Shown here piece by piece: positions 1 to 7,473 of a stretch of 64,000 bases of DNA. The stretch lies in assembly GCA_910579135.1 (NCBI GenBank), contig CAJTTM010000011.1, forward strand, positions 1 to 64,000, read 5' to 3'. The stretch comes from an uncultured Erysipelotrichales bacterium. Its GTDB lineage: Bacteria > Bacillota_I > Bacilli_A > Erysipelotrichales > Coprobacillaceae. The translations under genes were made by a program, and so were the position numbers. Below the pieces are notes generated by a model that made no database searches, was not told the origin of the DNA, and saw only the letters and a list, made by a program, of their open reading frames with translations. How positions within the stretch are numbered: the first letter of the stretch is position 1; every line of letters starts with the position of its first letter.

Positions 1-339
1 CCTTGGTAAACATTATTTTAATTATTTATACTGTCTACTTTAGAGAATCATATCATTAGCTGGTGGTTTTCTTGTGCGGGCAAGCCCTGCTCCCAGAGCT
101 CAGGCTGAAGCCCCTTCATTTCATGCGACCTGTCCCTGCCTCTTGCACTATTTCTTACTGAATGGATCTCCTAAATCCAAACTTAATTGTTCTGCCTCTT
201 TATCCTCTTTCAATTGATTCTTGATATATTCTTGTATTCTTTTCGTATTCTTTCCTGCTGTATCTACATAATATCCTCTAAACTAAACCAGAAATTTCTT
301 CCTCGATACTGGTATCTCATATCCCCCCATCTTTCATAT
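1..339 (-). mobile_element. IS200/IS605-family remnant (3' end only)
   Basis: The minus strand holds the last part of a TnpA-like transposase followed by about 150 bases of GC-richer, hairpin-forming sequence (for example the GGGC-AA-GCCC stem near 77-86), which fits the right end of an IS200/IS605 element. The 5' half of the element is absent: homology stops where the IS21-type terminal repeat begins at 340. No right-flank boundary can be set because the window begins here. It is dead. Confidence 0.6.
148..339 (-). pseudogene. tnpA: IS200/IS605 transposase TnpA, C-terminal fragment, frameshifted
   Basis: The minus strand reads ...RNFWF, then after a frame change RGYYVDTAGKN..., and ends EEYIKNQL-like, DLGDPFSKK and stop at 148-150. 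These are C-terminal motifs of Y1 (IS200-like) transposases, including the tail that follows the catalytic tyrosine helix. The two pieces are out of frame because of a tandem TTAG duplication (plus strand about 277-288). The N-terminal half with the HUH motif is missing. Recognised from motifs only, so the family call is moderately secure. Confidence 0.55.
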
Positions 340-416
340 TGTAAATGTCAACTATAAATTGAAGAAAAATGAGAATTTGACTTGTAGAATTTTCGGAATC
401 TAAATTGAAGAAAAAT
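340..416 (+). repeat. IS21-type left terminal region
   Basis: Terminal TGTAAAT at 340-346, then TTGAAGAAAAATG from 359, GAATTTTCGGAAT from about 388, and a second TTGAAGAAAAAT near 404. The right end carries the same modules in inverse orientation. Confidence 0.7.
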
Positions 417-510
417 CGGAATTATATTTTAAAGAATTTTTGTAATCCTTTCATAGTTTCTTTAATTTTTTTAAACATTGTGTGACCATTTTCCTTTTCC
501 ATCACTGCAT

Positions 511-1269
511 TTAAATTCCATCTGTTTCCTCCTTTACAATATCTTTGGTTCTATAAGACGGTCCATCTATCTGTATGATATGACTATGATGTAACAGCCT
601 GTCCAATATCGCAGTTGCTATGACTGGATCATTCAATGATTCTCCCCATTTTGAGAATGGTACATTGGTTGTTATGATCATTGATTTATTTTCATATCGC
701 CTTGAAATAAGTTGAAATAATAAGTTCGCATCATCCTTATTTAACGGCAGAAATCCAAATTCATCCAATATAAGCAGCTTATACTTGCAGTACTGTTTTA
801 ATCTTGCATCAAGCTTATTTTCATACTTCGCTTTTTTGAGGTCGTTGAGCAGAACACTGCATGATACAAAATATATACTTATCCTTTTAGATGCCGCTTC
901 TATTCCAAGGCAACAGGAAAGCATCGTCTTTCCTGTCCCTGGTAATCCTACAAATACTATATTTTCTGCTTTCTCTATGAATCTTAATGTCATAAGATCC
1001 ATTATTTTATTTCTGTCTATCCCTGGCTGAAAATCAAAATCAAACATATTTATTGTTTTTCTGTATGGAAAGTGACCCAGTTTGATATTCATTTCCTTCG
1101 CCTTCATATCTCTTTGTCTGATTTCTTCTTCAGTAAGTCTTTTGATGATTTTTAAAAGCTCTATATTATCAGTCTTACATTGATTCATGATGTCTATAAG
1201 CACTTCCTTCATTTTAAACAGCTTTAAAATCTCAAAATTATTTAAAACTTCATTATATTCACTATTCAT
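511..1269 (-). CDS. istB: IstB-like transposition helper ATPase
   Basis: A 252-residue AAA+ ATPase of the DnaC/IstB type, which in IS21 elements activates the IstA transposase and selects targets. Walker A is GLPGTGKT at about residues 107-114, Walker B LLILDEFGF at about 164-172, and a sensor-1-like IITTN follows at about 200. The length is normal and the frame is intact, in contrast to its partner istA. It lies directly downstream of the small ORF 1276-1551. Functional alone is unlikely because istA is dead. Confidence 0.9.
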   Translation of the reverse strand: MNSEYNEVLNNFEILKLFKMKEVLIDIMNQCKTDNIELLKIIKRLTEEEIRQRDMKAKEMNIKLGHFPYRKTINMFDFDFQPGIDRNKIMDLMTLRFIEKAENIVFVGLPGTGKTMLSCCLGIEAASKRISIYFVSCSVLLNDLKKAKYENKLDARLKQYCKYKLLILDEFGFLPLNKDDANLLFQLISRRYENKSMIITTNVPFSKWGESLNDPVIATAILDRLLHHSHIIQIDGPSYRTKDIVKEETDGI

Positions 1270-1275
1270 TTCTCT

Positions 1276-1551
1276 TTATATCCTTTCATCTATATAGTCT
1301 GCCAGATCTTTTAATAATATGGCTGTTGTTGAACATCTTTCTCCAGCTTCCATTATGTTTTCATACATATCCTCATATTCCTCTGTTTCCTTGATAATAT
1401 ATCCTTCCAGATATTCTTTTATTCCGTCCAATCTCGCGTTTATATTTTTCTGTAAATCGAGAATTTTATTGTTAAGATCCCCTATATATTCATATGCTTC
1501 ATCACCTTCCATGTAGTGTCCATTCCCAGGATACCAGATTCGTTTATCCAT
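1276..1551 (-). CDS. Small IS21 accessory protein of unknown function
   Basis: A 91-residue, acidic, probably helical protein between istA and istB. Its ATG overlaps the istA stop (TAATG), so it would be translationally coupled. No known domain is recognisable; residues 28-70 look coiled-coil-like (NNKILDLQKNI, KEYLEGYI). Similar small ORFs occur between istA and istB in some Firmicutes IS21 elements, but its role there is unknown to me. Confidence 0.55.
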   Translation of the reverse strand: MDKRIWYPGNGHYMEGDEAYEYIGDLNNKILDLQKNINARLDGIKEYLEGYIIKETEEYEDMYENIMEAGERCSTTAILLKDLADYIDERI

Positions 1552-2773
1552 TATTTCTTTCCTCCTCTTTGTCCAATAAGATCAAATGACTTTAATCTGT
1601 TTTCAGCGATGCTTTCAATCTCATCCTGATTTTTTCCTGGGTATATTCCCTGAAGTATCTGCTAGAGATCTCCCTTATGATAATTAAATTTCTTTTGGCT
1701 TATCACATGACATGAGATCTCTTTTCCACTATAATAAATATGTAAATGATTATCGATAACTTCTATTTCTACAAGCTTATCAAGATAGTCAACAGGAACA
1801 GAATATTTATGTTTATCGTAACTAATCATTGATTCGTTCGTCACTTTTCTGACTTAGCGGTTGGATTTGTAATGGAACTGTTCAAGATTAACTCTACATA
1901 GATATTCTTTTTCTTCGTTTTCAAACATTTCACTGCACATCCTCCCAGTTGCCTGAGAGACTTCATTATTTAAATTCTCATTAAGATTTCTAACAATTTG
2001 ATTAAGTTCATCATAGGAATCAAATTCTTCATTATAGACATGAAGTCTATCCATTATTTTAGCGACATTTTCAACAAGTCCTTTTGTACATGGTCTAAAC
2101 GGACAACATGCAACGGGTCTAAACTGTGAATTCTTTGAGAATTCAAGAAAAGATGAATTAAAAGTCACTTCGTTTGTGTTGATATCATGCCTGTCGACAA
2201 CCGTTTTCATATTATCGAACCATATTTCTTCAGGGACACCATCACAGTATTGAAACGCATGAATCATACAGTTGAACAGTGTCGGCTGTGTTCTGTCAAC
2301 TGTAAGTTCAATATATTTTAGTTTGGAATAAGAAAGTACATAAAGAAAAATATTAACAGTAAATTCCTCATGAGATCTGGATACAAGAGTCAAAGATTCT
2401 TTCCAATCGATCTGTGCCTGAAGTCCTGGTGTTGATTCGACACGAATGGTTGCTTTTTTTAATATATTCTTTTTGAGCTTTTTAACGTGTTTGATAACAA
2501 GTGACTTGGAACCATTGTATCCCTTATCCTTTATAAAATAATAGATAGAAGTTGCAGAACAATAATAATGTGTAAGCTTATATTCTATAATGTCATAATA
2601 GGGAGTTAATTTAGATTCCTTCTTTGAGGTCCTTTTTTTCTTTCTGTATTGCCTTCCAATATTTTCTTGGCGGTAGACCAGGAAATATGGTTATCACGAG
2701 CATAAGCGAATATATTCACTTTAATACCTTTCACCTCCAATCCATTGTTAGTTTTCAAAACACTTTCATTCAT
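1551..2773 (-). pseudogene. istA: IstA transposase, broken by a frameshift and two stops
   Basis: DDE integrase of IS21 elements. The N-terminal HTH part (MNESVLKTNNG..., start at 2773 behind GGAGGT) is followed by a frameshift in an A-run near 2637: restoring one A joins it to the next segment. The catalytic residues survive: D in AQIDWKE, D in IWFDNMKT, E in KGLVENV. Two in-frame stops follow, TAA at 1854-1856 and TAG at 1662-1664, after which the frame continues to the natural end GQRGGKK at 1551. Three independent lesions mean the element is inactive. Confidence 0.8.
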
Positions 2774-2844
2774 AACATTACCTCCAATCATTAATGATAA
2801 GGAATAATAAAATCCTTATCAACTCATCATTTTAGGCAATAAAA

Positions 2845-2954
2845 AACTTGAAGAAAACTCTTAAATTTATAATTCCGAAAATTCTTAACTAAGAATTCCA
2901 CTTTTTATAAACTTAATTTTCCATTTTTTCTTCAAGTCTATTTTACTATTTACA
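2845..2954 (-). repeat. IS21-type right terminal region
   Basis: Read on the minus strand from 2954: TGTAAAT, 12 bases, TTGAAGAAAAAATGG, then AATTTTCGGAATT and a further TTTTCTTCAAG module in opposite orientation near 2848. It forms the partner of the left terminal region. Confidence 0.7.
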
Positions 2955-4341
2955 CATTTGTCACAGAACCCTTAACGCCCTGTGCTGCAAGGCTGGGTTT
3001 CAGATAAACATTCTTTCCCGTATCAAGGTTGTAACCGATATAGATACCGTCCGTTTCCCCAAGCTGCTGTGTCGCGCCGAATCCAAGTCCAGCCAGAAAG
3101 TCAGAAGTGACATACTGGATATAATCGTTGATATATCTTTTACTTGCTGGGATAAACTCACCATGCAATCCCAACATATCCCCGAATGGGCGTACCAGCT
3201 TCACATTCAAATCGTCGTAGAAGTCCTTGACTTCATCACAGCGGCGTTTCAGTTCTTCCAGAGTGTCAGCCGCCACACGGATAACGTAGGACAGCTTATA
3301 CATGGATTCTTTGGACTGGTCTAAGTTCGTTTCCAGCTCATTGACTGAATCCAGAGCTTCAATGACGTTACTTCCTGTTTCGTTGTTGGATTCCCAAGCA
3401 TGGTTATCCAAGTCTTTCAATTCCTTTTTCTTGTTATGGACTGTGGTTAAGGCTTTCTTATTTGTCACAATCTCTACATTCATGGAAGTGGAAACAGGAA
3501 ACGTGAACTGCTGCTGTTGGTAGTAGAAGATTTCACTGGACGGAAAATCAAGCTCACCCACGATATTGTTAATCGTGAAGTAGGCAACATACGTTGTCTG
3601 ATCTTCACGCTCAATCTTTAGGTATCGCTGGTTTTCCTCTATCATGCAGCGTGTCGGACGGATAAGGTCATATCGCTTCACCAGAGTTTCACGCTTTAGC
3701 TTCTTTACTGGTAAATCATAACTGTAATCACTGTAAGCAACTCCCGTATTCCCGTAGATATGTTCCAAGAGATACCCGAAGTCATTCTTATCCAGCCTGC
3801 GGAACTGAAAGCGGCGTGAGATTTTACTTTCCAGTAATTTCTCCATCTTCATAAAACGATTGATTTCATCATTGCTCATGGAAACAAAGTCACCCATGAG
3901 CTTGTGATTGACTTCATAGATAAAATCTGTAAAGGTCATGGCTGCTGATTTCTTCATACTTTTTAAGTTGATTTCTTCCTCATTCACCAGCAGCTTGAAG
4001 CCAAGAAAAAAGCGGTAGTCAATCTGATTTTCCCCAATCATCTCAACCAAAGCTTCTGTCTGTTCGTCTATCTTCTTGTAGGCAATTTCTTTTAATCTGC
4101 CAGTGATTCCTCTTTTGGAACGCTCCTGTACTGCACGTAAGCTGTCCTCTGTGGCAATCTGTAAGGCATGGATTTTCCCGTCACGGTTCTGGGCGATAAG
4201 CTGACGGAAGTTGTCATGCACCATGTACTTTTCATCTGGTGACAGGAACGAATAATTGTAAGGTGTTAACTCATAGTAAGCAAAGCACTCACCATCATGG
4301 TTGAACACCATATTATTTTCAATATATTTAATCGGGAACAT
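2950..4341 (-). pseudogene. orf16: Tn916 Orf16-like (VirB4/TraE-type) conjugation ATPase, C-terminus lost
   Basis: The 463 residues correspond to the N-terminal half of the Tn916 Orf16 conjugation ATPase, normally about 815 residues. The reading ends at KGSVTN just before the expected Walker A (GGGKS-type) segment; the last valine codon and stop come from the IS21 terminal repeat. The whole ATPase motor domain is therefore missing. The start overlaps the end of orf17 by 14 bases, as in Tn916. This gene drives assembly and substrate transfer in the conjugation channel, so its loss should block self-transfer. Confidence 0.85.
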
Positions 4342-4717
4342 ACATCACACTCCTAACTGCTGTAATAACGGGATTGAATTTTTCCTTTTTCAGTCTGATG
4401 GCTTTTCCTGCATAGGTCACTTTTGGTCGTAAGCAAAATGAGATACAGGATTTTAAAAATCCAAATGCTTTCTTTCCGTCAAAGGTCTTTTGCGATACGA
4501 ACCAAGTAAAAGCGACGGGGATTCCAAAGTATTTGAGGAACGCCCCGTCAATCATGTTAAAGGGCGGCAGTTCCCCAAAGAGAATCACCACGAACAGCGA
4601 TACCACAAACCAAGCCATCTGACTGAATGTGAGGGGGAACGAGAGCTGAAAGTCGTTGATTGCATAAATGACTTTCTCCACGCTCCATATGCTTGTATAG
4701 CTTTTGATTTTCTTCAA
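4328..4717 (-). CDS. orf17: Tn916 Orf17-like / TcpE family conjugation membrane protein
   Basis: A 129-residue protein with two hydrophobic segments (about residues 31-50 and 57-75), typical of the TcpE family of conjugation-channel components. A basic C-terminal half (KVTYAGKAIRLKKEKF) is probably cytosolic. It precedes orf16 with a short overlap and follows the two ardA genes, the canonical Tn916 order. Start: ATG behind AAAGGAG-like sequence about 10 bases upstream. Confidence 0.85.
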   Translation of the reverse strand: MKKIKSYTSIWSVEKVIYAINDFQLSFPLTFSQMAWFVVSLFVVILFGELPPFNMIDGAFLKYFGIPVAFTWFVSQKTFDGKKAFGFLKSCISFCLRPKVTYAGKAIRLKKEKFNPVITAVRSVMYVPD

Positions 4718-4827
4718 TTTTCACAGCTCCTTTCTTTTCTAAAATGGAAACAGCAGCCTGTTTTCACAAGCTGCTGCATAAAAAATACCAGTTCATTGAT
4801 AACTGGCAGATAGTAAATATTCAGTTG

Positions 4828-5313
4828 TTACGGACATTCAAACACGCCATGATTGGTGACGACAAAACGCCCCTCTAAATCAAGGTCACGCCCGTAGGCT
4901 TCATAGTCTATGTAGCTTCTTATCCTGTCTGGTATCTCACCCAGACTTTGACATTCATCTATAAAGTAATAGGCAACGTCTGTCATATCGCTACAATCGG
5001 GATAATGGATAATATCGTCTGCGTGTTCGCACAAATCTTCCAAGCTGCTGTAATAGCCTAGCAATTCCGATAATTCGTCCTGTATGTCCTCTGGTAAGTC
5101 CTCCACCATTTCACACAGGCGGTTGACTTCCTCAATGGGCGTGTATTCGTCAATCTCAAAGGGCAGCTCATAATCATGGATAGCGTATTCTTCGTATTCA
5201 TCATTCAAGCCGATACGCTCTGCCATCTCGTCATAATCAATGGGCAGCGTAAACCACGCACCCACAAGCTCACCCTCATTGTATTTCCCAAGATTGGCGA
5301 TATAGATTCGCAT
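4828..5313 (-). CDS. ardA: Antirestriction protein ArdA (Tn916 Orf18-like), copy 1
   Basis: A 161-residue, very acidic ArdA protein. ArdA mimics B-form DNA and blocks type I restriction enzymes during establishment of an incoming element. The signature opening RIYIANLGKYNEGELVGAWF-type block at residues 2-21 and the central IHDYELPF are close to Tn916 Orf18. It is followed by orf17 and preceded, 23 bases away, by a second, more diverged ardA copy. Confidence 0.93.
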   Translation of the reverse strand: MRIYIANLGKYNEGELVGAWFTLPIDYDEMAERIGLNDEYEEYAIHDYELPFEIDEYTPIEEVNRLCEMVEDLPEDIQDELSELLGYYSSLEDLCEHADDIIHYPDCSDMTDVAYYFIDECQSLGEIPDRIRSYIDYEAYGRDLDLEGRFVVTNHGVFECP

Positions 5314-5336
5314 TTCTTCGATACCACATCACCCCT

Positions 5337-5840
5337 TTACTGGTAACGGAACACGCCGCTTGTAGTAAATAAATATCTGTCGTCCATTTCCAGCTCACTA
5401 CCATAGGAGTGATAGTCGATATGTTTCAACAGTTCGTGGGGAATCTCACCGAACACATTTTCCTCACGGATAAGGTATTCTGCCAGTGCCGCACCGTCAC
5501 CCACATCATAGTAGCGTATCTCGTCCTTATGGTCGATAAATTCATCAAAGCTGGAAAACCATTTCTGCTGAATGGCTTTCATTTCATTACCGATAGGTGT
5601 ACCCTCCAATTCAAGCACCATGCGGCAGTTGGCATTGATTTCCCAAAGCGGCATATCGCTGTGTAAGTCAAAGGGCAGCTCATAGTCTGCAATCTCAATC
5701 TGTTCTTCGTTTTCTACACCGAGCTTTTCTCTGACTTCCTCAAAGTCCACAGGGCAGTTAAACCAGTCACCAAAGTAACCGTCGTCCTCGTCATGGTAGG
5801 GTTTCGTATTATTTAAAAGGTAGATTCGCATTTCCTGCAA
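5337..5840 (-). CDS. ardA: Antirestriction protein ArdA, diverged copy 2
   Basis: A 167-residue acidic ArdA homologue with the same layout as copy 1 (MRIYLLNN..., ADYELPFDL, GDWFNCPVDF, IDYHSYGSELEMD) but only moderate identity. The listed start is TTG; an internal ATG at codon 4 is equally possible. The 5' end overlaps the orf19-like gene by 28 bases, so the two are probably translationally coupled. Tandem ardA copies may broaden the range of restriction systems blocked. Confidence 0.88.
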   Translation of the reverse strand: MQEMRIYLLNNTKPYHDEDDGYFGDWFNCPVDFEEVREKLGVENEEQIEIADYELPFDLHSDMPLWEINANCRMVLELEGTPIGNEMKAIQQKWFSSFDEFIDHKDEIRYYDVGDGAALAEYLIREENVFGEIPHELLKHIDYHSYGSELEMDDRYLFTTSGVFRYQ

Positions 5841-6058
5841 GGTCTGTCACTTCCTTTCTTCATTTCCAGTATTCCCATTATAACAGCATAATCTACACCA
5901 AACACATAATGAGAAAATTTTTCTAATTGTTCTTTTGGATATGTAAGCGGTAGCTGTCGTTTGATTTCCTCCCATACCTCACGTTTATGGTAGGGCAGTT
6001 TAGAAACATCATGGCAGCCGATACAGTCTTTCATATCCTCAAAAATATCTGTTTTCAT
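5813..6058 (-). CDS. orf19: Tn916 Orf19-like small conjugation-module protein
   Basis: An 81-residue protein (MKTDIFEDMKDCIGCHDVSKLP...), start ATG at 6058 behind GGAGG. It has two cysteine pairs, CIGC near the N-terminus and CRKC near the C-terminus, which could bind metal. Position upstream of ardA matches Tn916 orf19. Function is not known; the name rests on position and general size rather than a recognised domain. Confidence 0.65.
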   Translation of the reverse strand: MKTDIFEDMKDCIGCHDVSKLPYHKREVWEEIKRQLPLTYPKEQLEKFSHYVFGVDYAVIMGILEMKKGSDRPCRKCESTF

Positions 6059-6110
6059 AGTGTCCTCCAATCTTAAAATTTTGCATAAAAAAGCAGCAAA
6101 CCTTTAAGAT

Positions 6111-6902
6111 TTACTGCCTAGTAATATGGCAATTTGCCTTTTTTATATATGGTATGAAATAGCTAAGAGAAGAAAAATCTTTGTCAATAGATGTAGCTGC
6201 TAAATGTAATCCTTGAGCAATTTCTTCTTCAGGATAGTTGTCTAATAAACGAAAAATATTTACTTTATGTAATGTTAATTGCTTAGGGTGTAATAAAAGT
6301 TTCTCTTGACGCTTCCTTTGTAGCTGTTTTCGCTCTTGTTTAGATAATGACTTTTCAATCCTTTTTTGGGAATTACTTAAACGTCCTTTTTTCTTATAAA
6401 AAAGAGTTCCAGAAGATACAATATATGGGTTAGTCTTACATTCATTTATTGCTTCTAAAGTTTCAGCATTTAAAGAAAGCTTTAAATTATGATTGTTTAT
6501 TCTTGTCAGTAAGTCTGTATCTTTTATACCTTTAGCGCTTTTTAAGCCAGTATTAGTAAAATAAACATTTTTAAAAGTTGCTCCTTGAAAATGGGTGTTA
6601 GACAAATTACAGTTTTCAAAGATTACATTTTCAAAATGTGCACCTTTAAATCGACATCCTCGAAAATTGGTACTTTTAAATTCGATAAAGCTAAATTTAC
6701 AACCATTAAATCCACAATATTTCATAGTCGCCTTATAAAAGTTATTCCCATAAAATATTGAATTAGTGAAATGTGTATTATAAGAGTTGCTATAACTGAA
6801 ATCCTTATAAGAAAAATTTCTATTCTGTCTTTCAGCACAATTATAACTAAAGAATTTGTTATACTTCTTGATTTTTCTATTTCGCATTTTCTTTTTCATC
6901 AT
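6111..6902 (-). CDS. Pentapeptide-repeat protein
   Basis: About 263 residues from the ATG at 6902 (a GTG at 6914 is the longer option). Residues about 30-125 are pentapeptide repeats with F or L centres (NFRGC RFKGA HFENV IFENC NLSNT HFQGA TFKNV), predicting a right-handed quadrilateral beta-helix. The basic C-terminal half (KKKGRLSNSQKRIEK...) is not recognised. Qnr/MfpA-type members mimic DNA and protect gyrase; whether this one does is inference. The sequence is more AT-rich than the conjugation genes around it, suggesting later insertion. Its start overlaps the stop of a 35-codon ORF. Confidence 0.75.
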   Translation of the reverse strand: MMKKKMRNRKIKKYNKFFSYNCAERQNRNFSYKDFSYSNSYNTHFTNSIFYGNNFYKATMKYCGFNGCKFSFIEFKSTNFRGCRFKGAHFENVIFENCNLSNTHFQGATFKNVYFTNTGLKSAKGIKDTDLLTRINNHNLKLSLNAETLEAINECKTNPYIVSSGTLFYKKKGRLSNSQKRIEKSLSKQERKQLQRKRQEKLLLHPKQLTLHKVNIFRLLDNYPEEEIAQGLHLAATSIDKDFSSLSYFIPYIKKANCHITRQ

Positions 6903-7006
6903 TTCACCCCGCACAGCAGAGAGGTTACTACTTTCGTATCCATAATTTTTAAAAGAACCATCATAAGAAAACTTACTACTTTTGCTAAATCACTAATCTT
7001 ACTCAT
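6899..7006 (-). CDS. 35-residue hydrophobic peptide upstream of the pentapeptide-repeat gene
   Basis: ATG at 7006 with GAGGTGAG about 8 bases upstream; product MSKISDLAKVVSFLMMV... with one hydrophobic stretch. Its TGA overlaps the ATG of the next gene (ATGATGA), an arrangement that favours coupled translation. It could be a leader peptide or a real small membrane protein. No homologue is recognised. Confidence 0.45.
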   Translation of the reverse strand: MSKISDLAKVVSFLMMVLLKIMDTKVVTSLLCGVK

Positions 7007-7141
7007 AATAACACTCACCTCGCTATACTGATAGAATTTTAGCCCTCACTCCGTCCGTAGACCTCATATCAACCCAACCTCTCAGTTGAGCGGGGCAGGG
7101 CAACAAATATCATACCATATTTTAGCAGTTATTTAAAGTGT

Positions 7142-7402
7142 TTACGCCCCGATAATCTTATTGAATAACTGTAACAGTACGTCTTTCACGCCAGCAGCAT
7201 TGAATACCAAGCCGACAGCGATTAAGGCAATCACCAAGAATCCGATGAGTTTGGAAAACTCACGCTTGAAACCAAGATATACCCCGATAACCACGATTGC
7301 CATGAGTACAAGGCTCTGTGCATTGCTTAAAAACCAGTTGTATATGGATAGGTAAGTTCCTGATATTATAAATATCTCAAACTTCCCCCCCCCCCCATTC
7401 AC
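7142..7402 (-). CDS. tcpD: TcpD-family membrane protein, 5' end interrupted by a group II intron
   Basis: Residues from SIYNWFLSNAQSLVLMAIVV onward match small TcpD-type conjugation proteins of Tn916-like elements: two or three hydrophobic segments and a conserved GFKREFSKLIGFLV core. The first 18 codons of the open frame (MNGGGGKFEIFIIS...) are the end of the intron, including a 12-base G tract, and are not native. The true exon starts at 7351. A functional N-terminus could only arise by splicing to a 5' exon, which is no longer adjacent. Confidence 0.7.
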   Translation of the reverse strand: MNGGGGKFEIFIISGTYLSIYNWFLSNAQSLVLMAIVVIGVYLGFKREFSKLIGFLVIALIAVGLVFNAAGVKDVLLQLFNKIIGA

Positions 7403-7403
7403 A

Positions 7404-7431
7404 CGGAGCGTGCGACTTTCACCGCACTCCG
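7404..7431 (-). ncRNA. Group II intron domain V
   Basis: A 28-base catalytic hairpin with outer stem CGGAG/CTCCG and inner stem around the GTGAAAGT(C) tetraloop region, the most conserved part of group II introns. It is followed by an unusual run of 12 G (plus strand C at 7385-7396) before domain VI. Confidence 0.85.
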
Positions 7432-7473
7432 CATTCCATCGTGTTTATATTGAAAAGTATTTATGTAGTAGAC

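Larger units (their letters stand above)
340..2954 (-). mobile_element. IS21-family insertion sequence, decayed
   Basis: The element contains istA (broken), a small middle ORF and istB on the minus strand. Its ends are imperfect inverted repeats. Each starts TGTAAAT, followed after exactly 12 bases by TTGAAGAAAAA; left end at 340, right end at 2954 (as ATTTACA on the plus strand). A second internal TTGAAGAAAAAT copy (about 404-416) and shared GAATTTTCGGAAT blocks match the multiple subterminal repeats known for IS21 elements. No direct repeat flanks it. It truncates tnpA on the left and orf16 on the right. Confidence 0.8.

Noticed and set aside
2637..2650. Programmed frameshift in istA at the A-run
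   Set aside because: Two further in-frame stops downstream make simple decay the better explanation.
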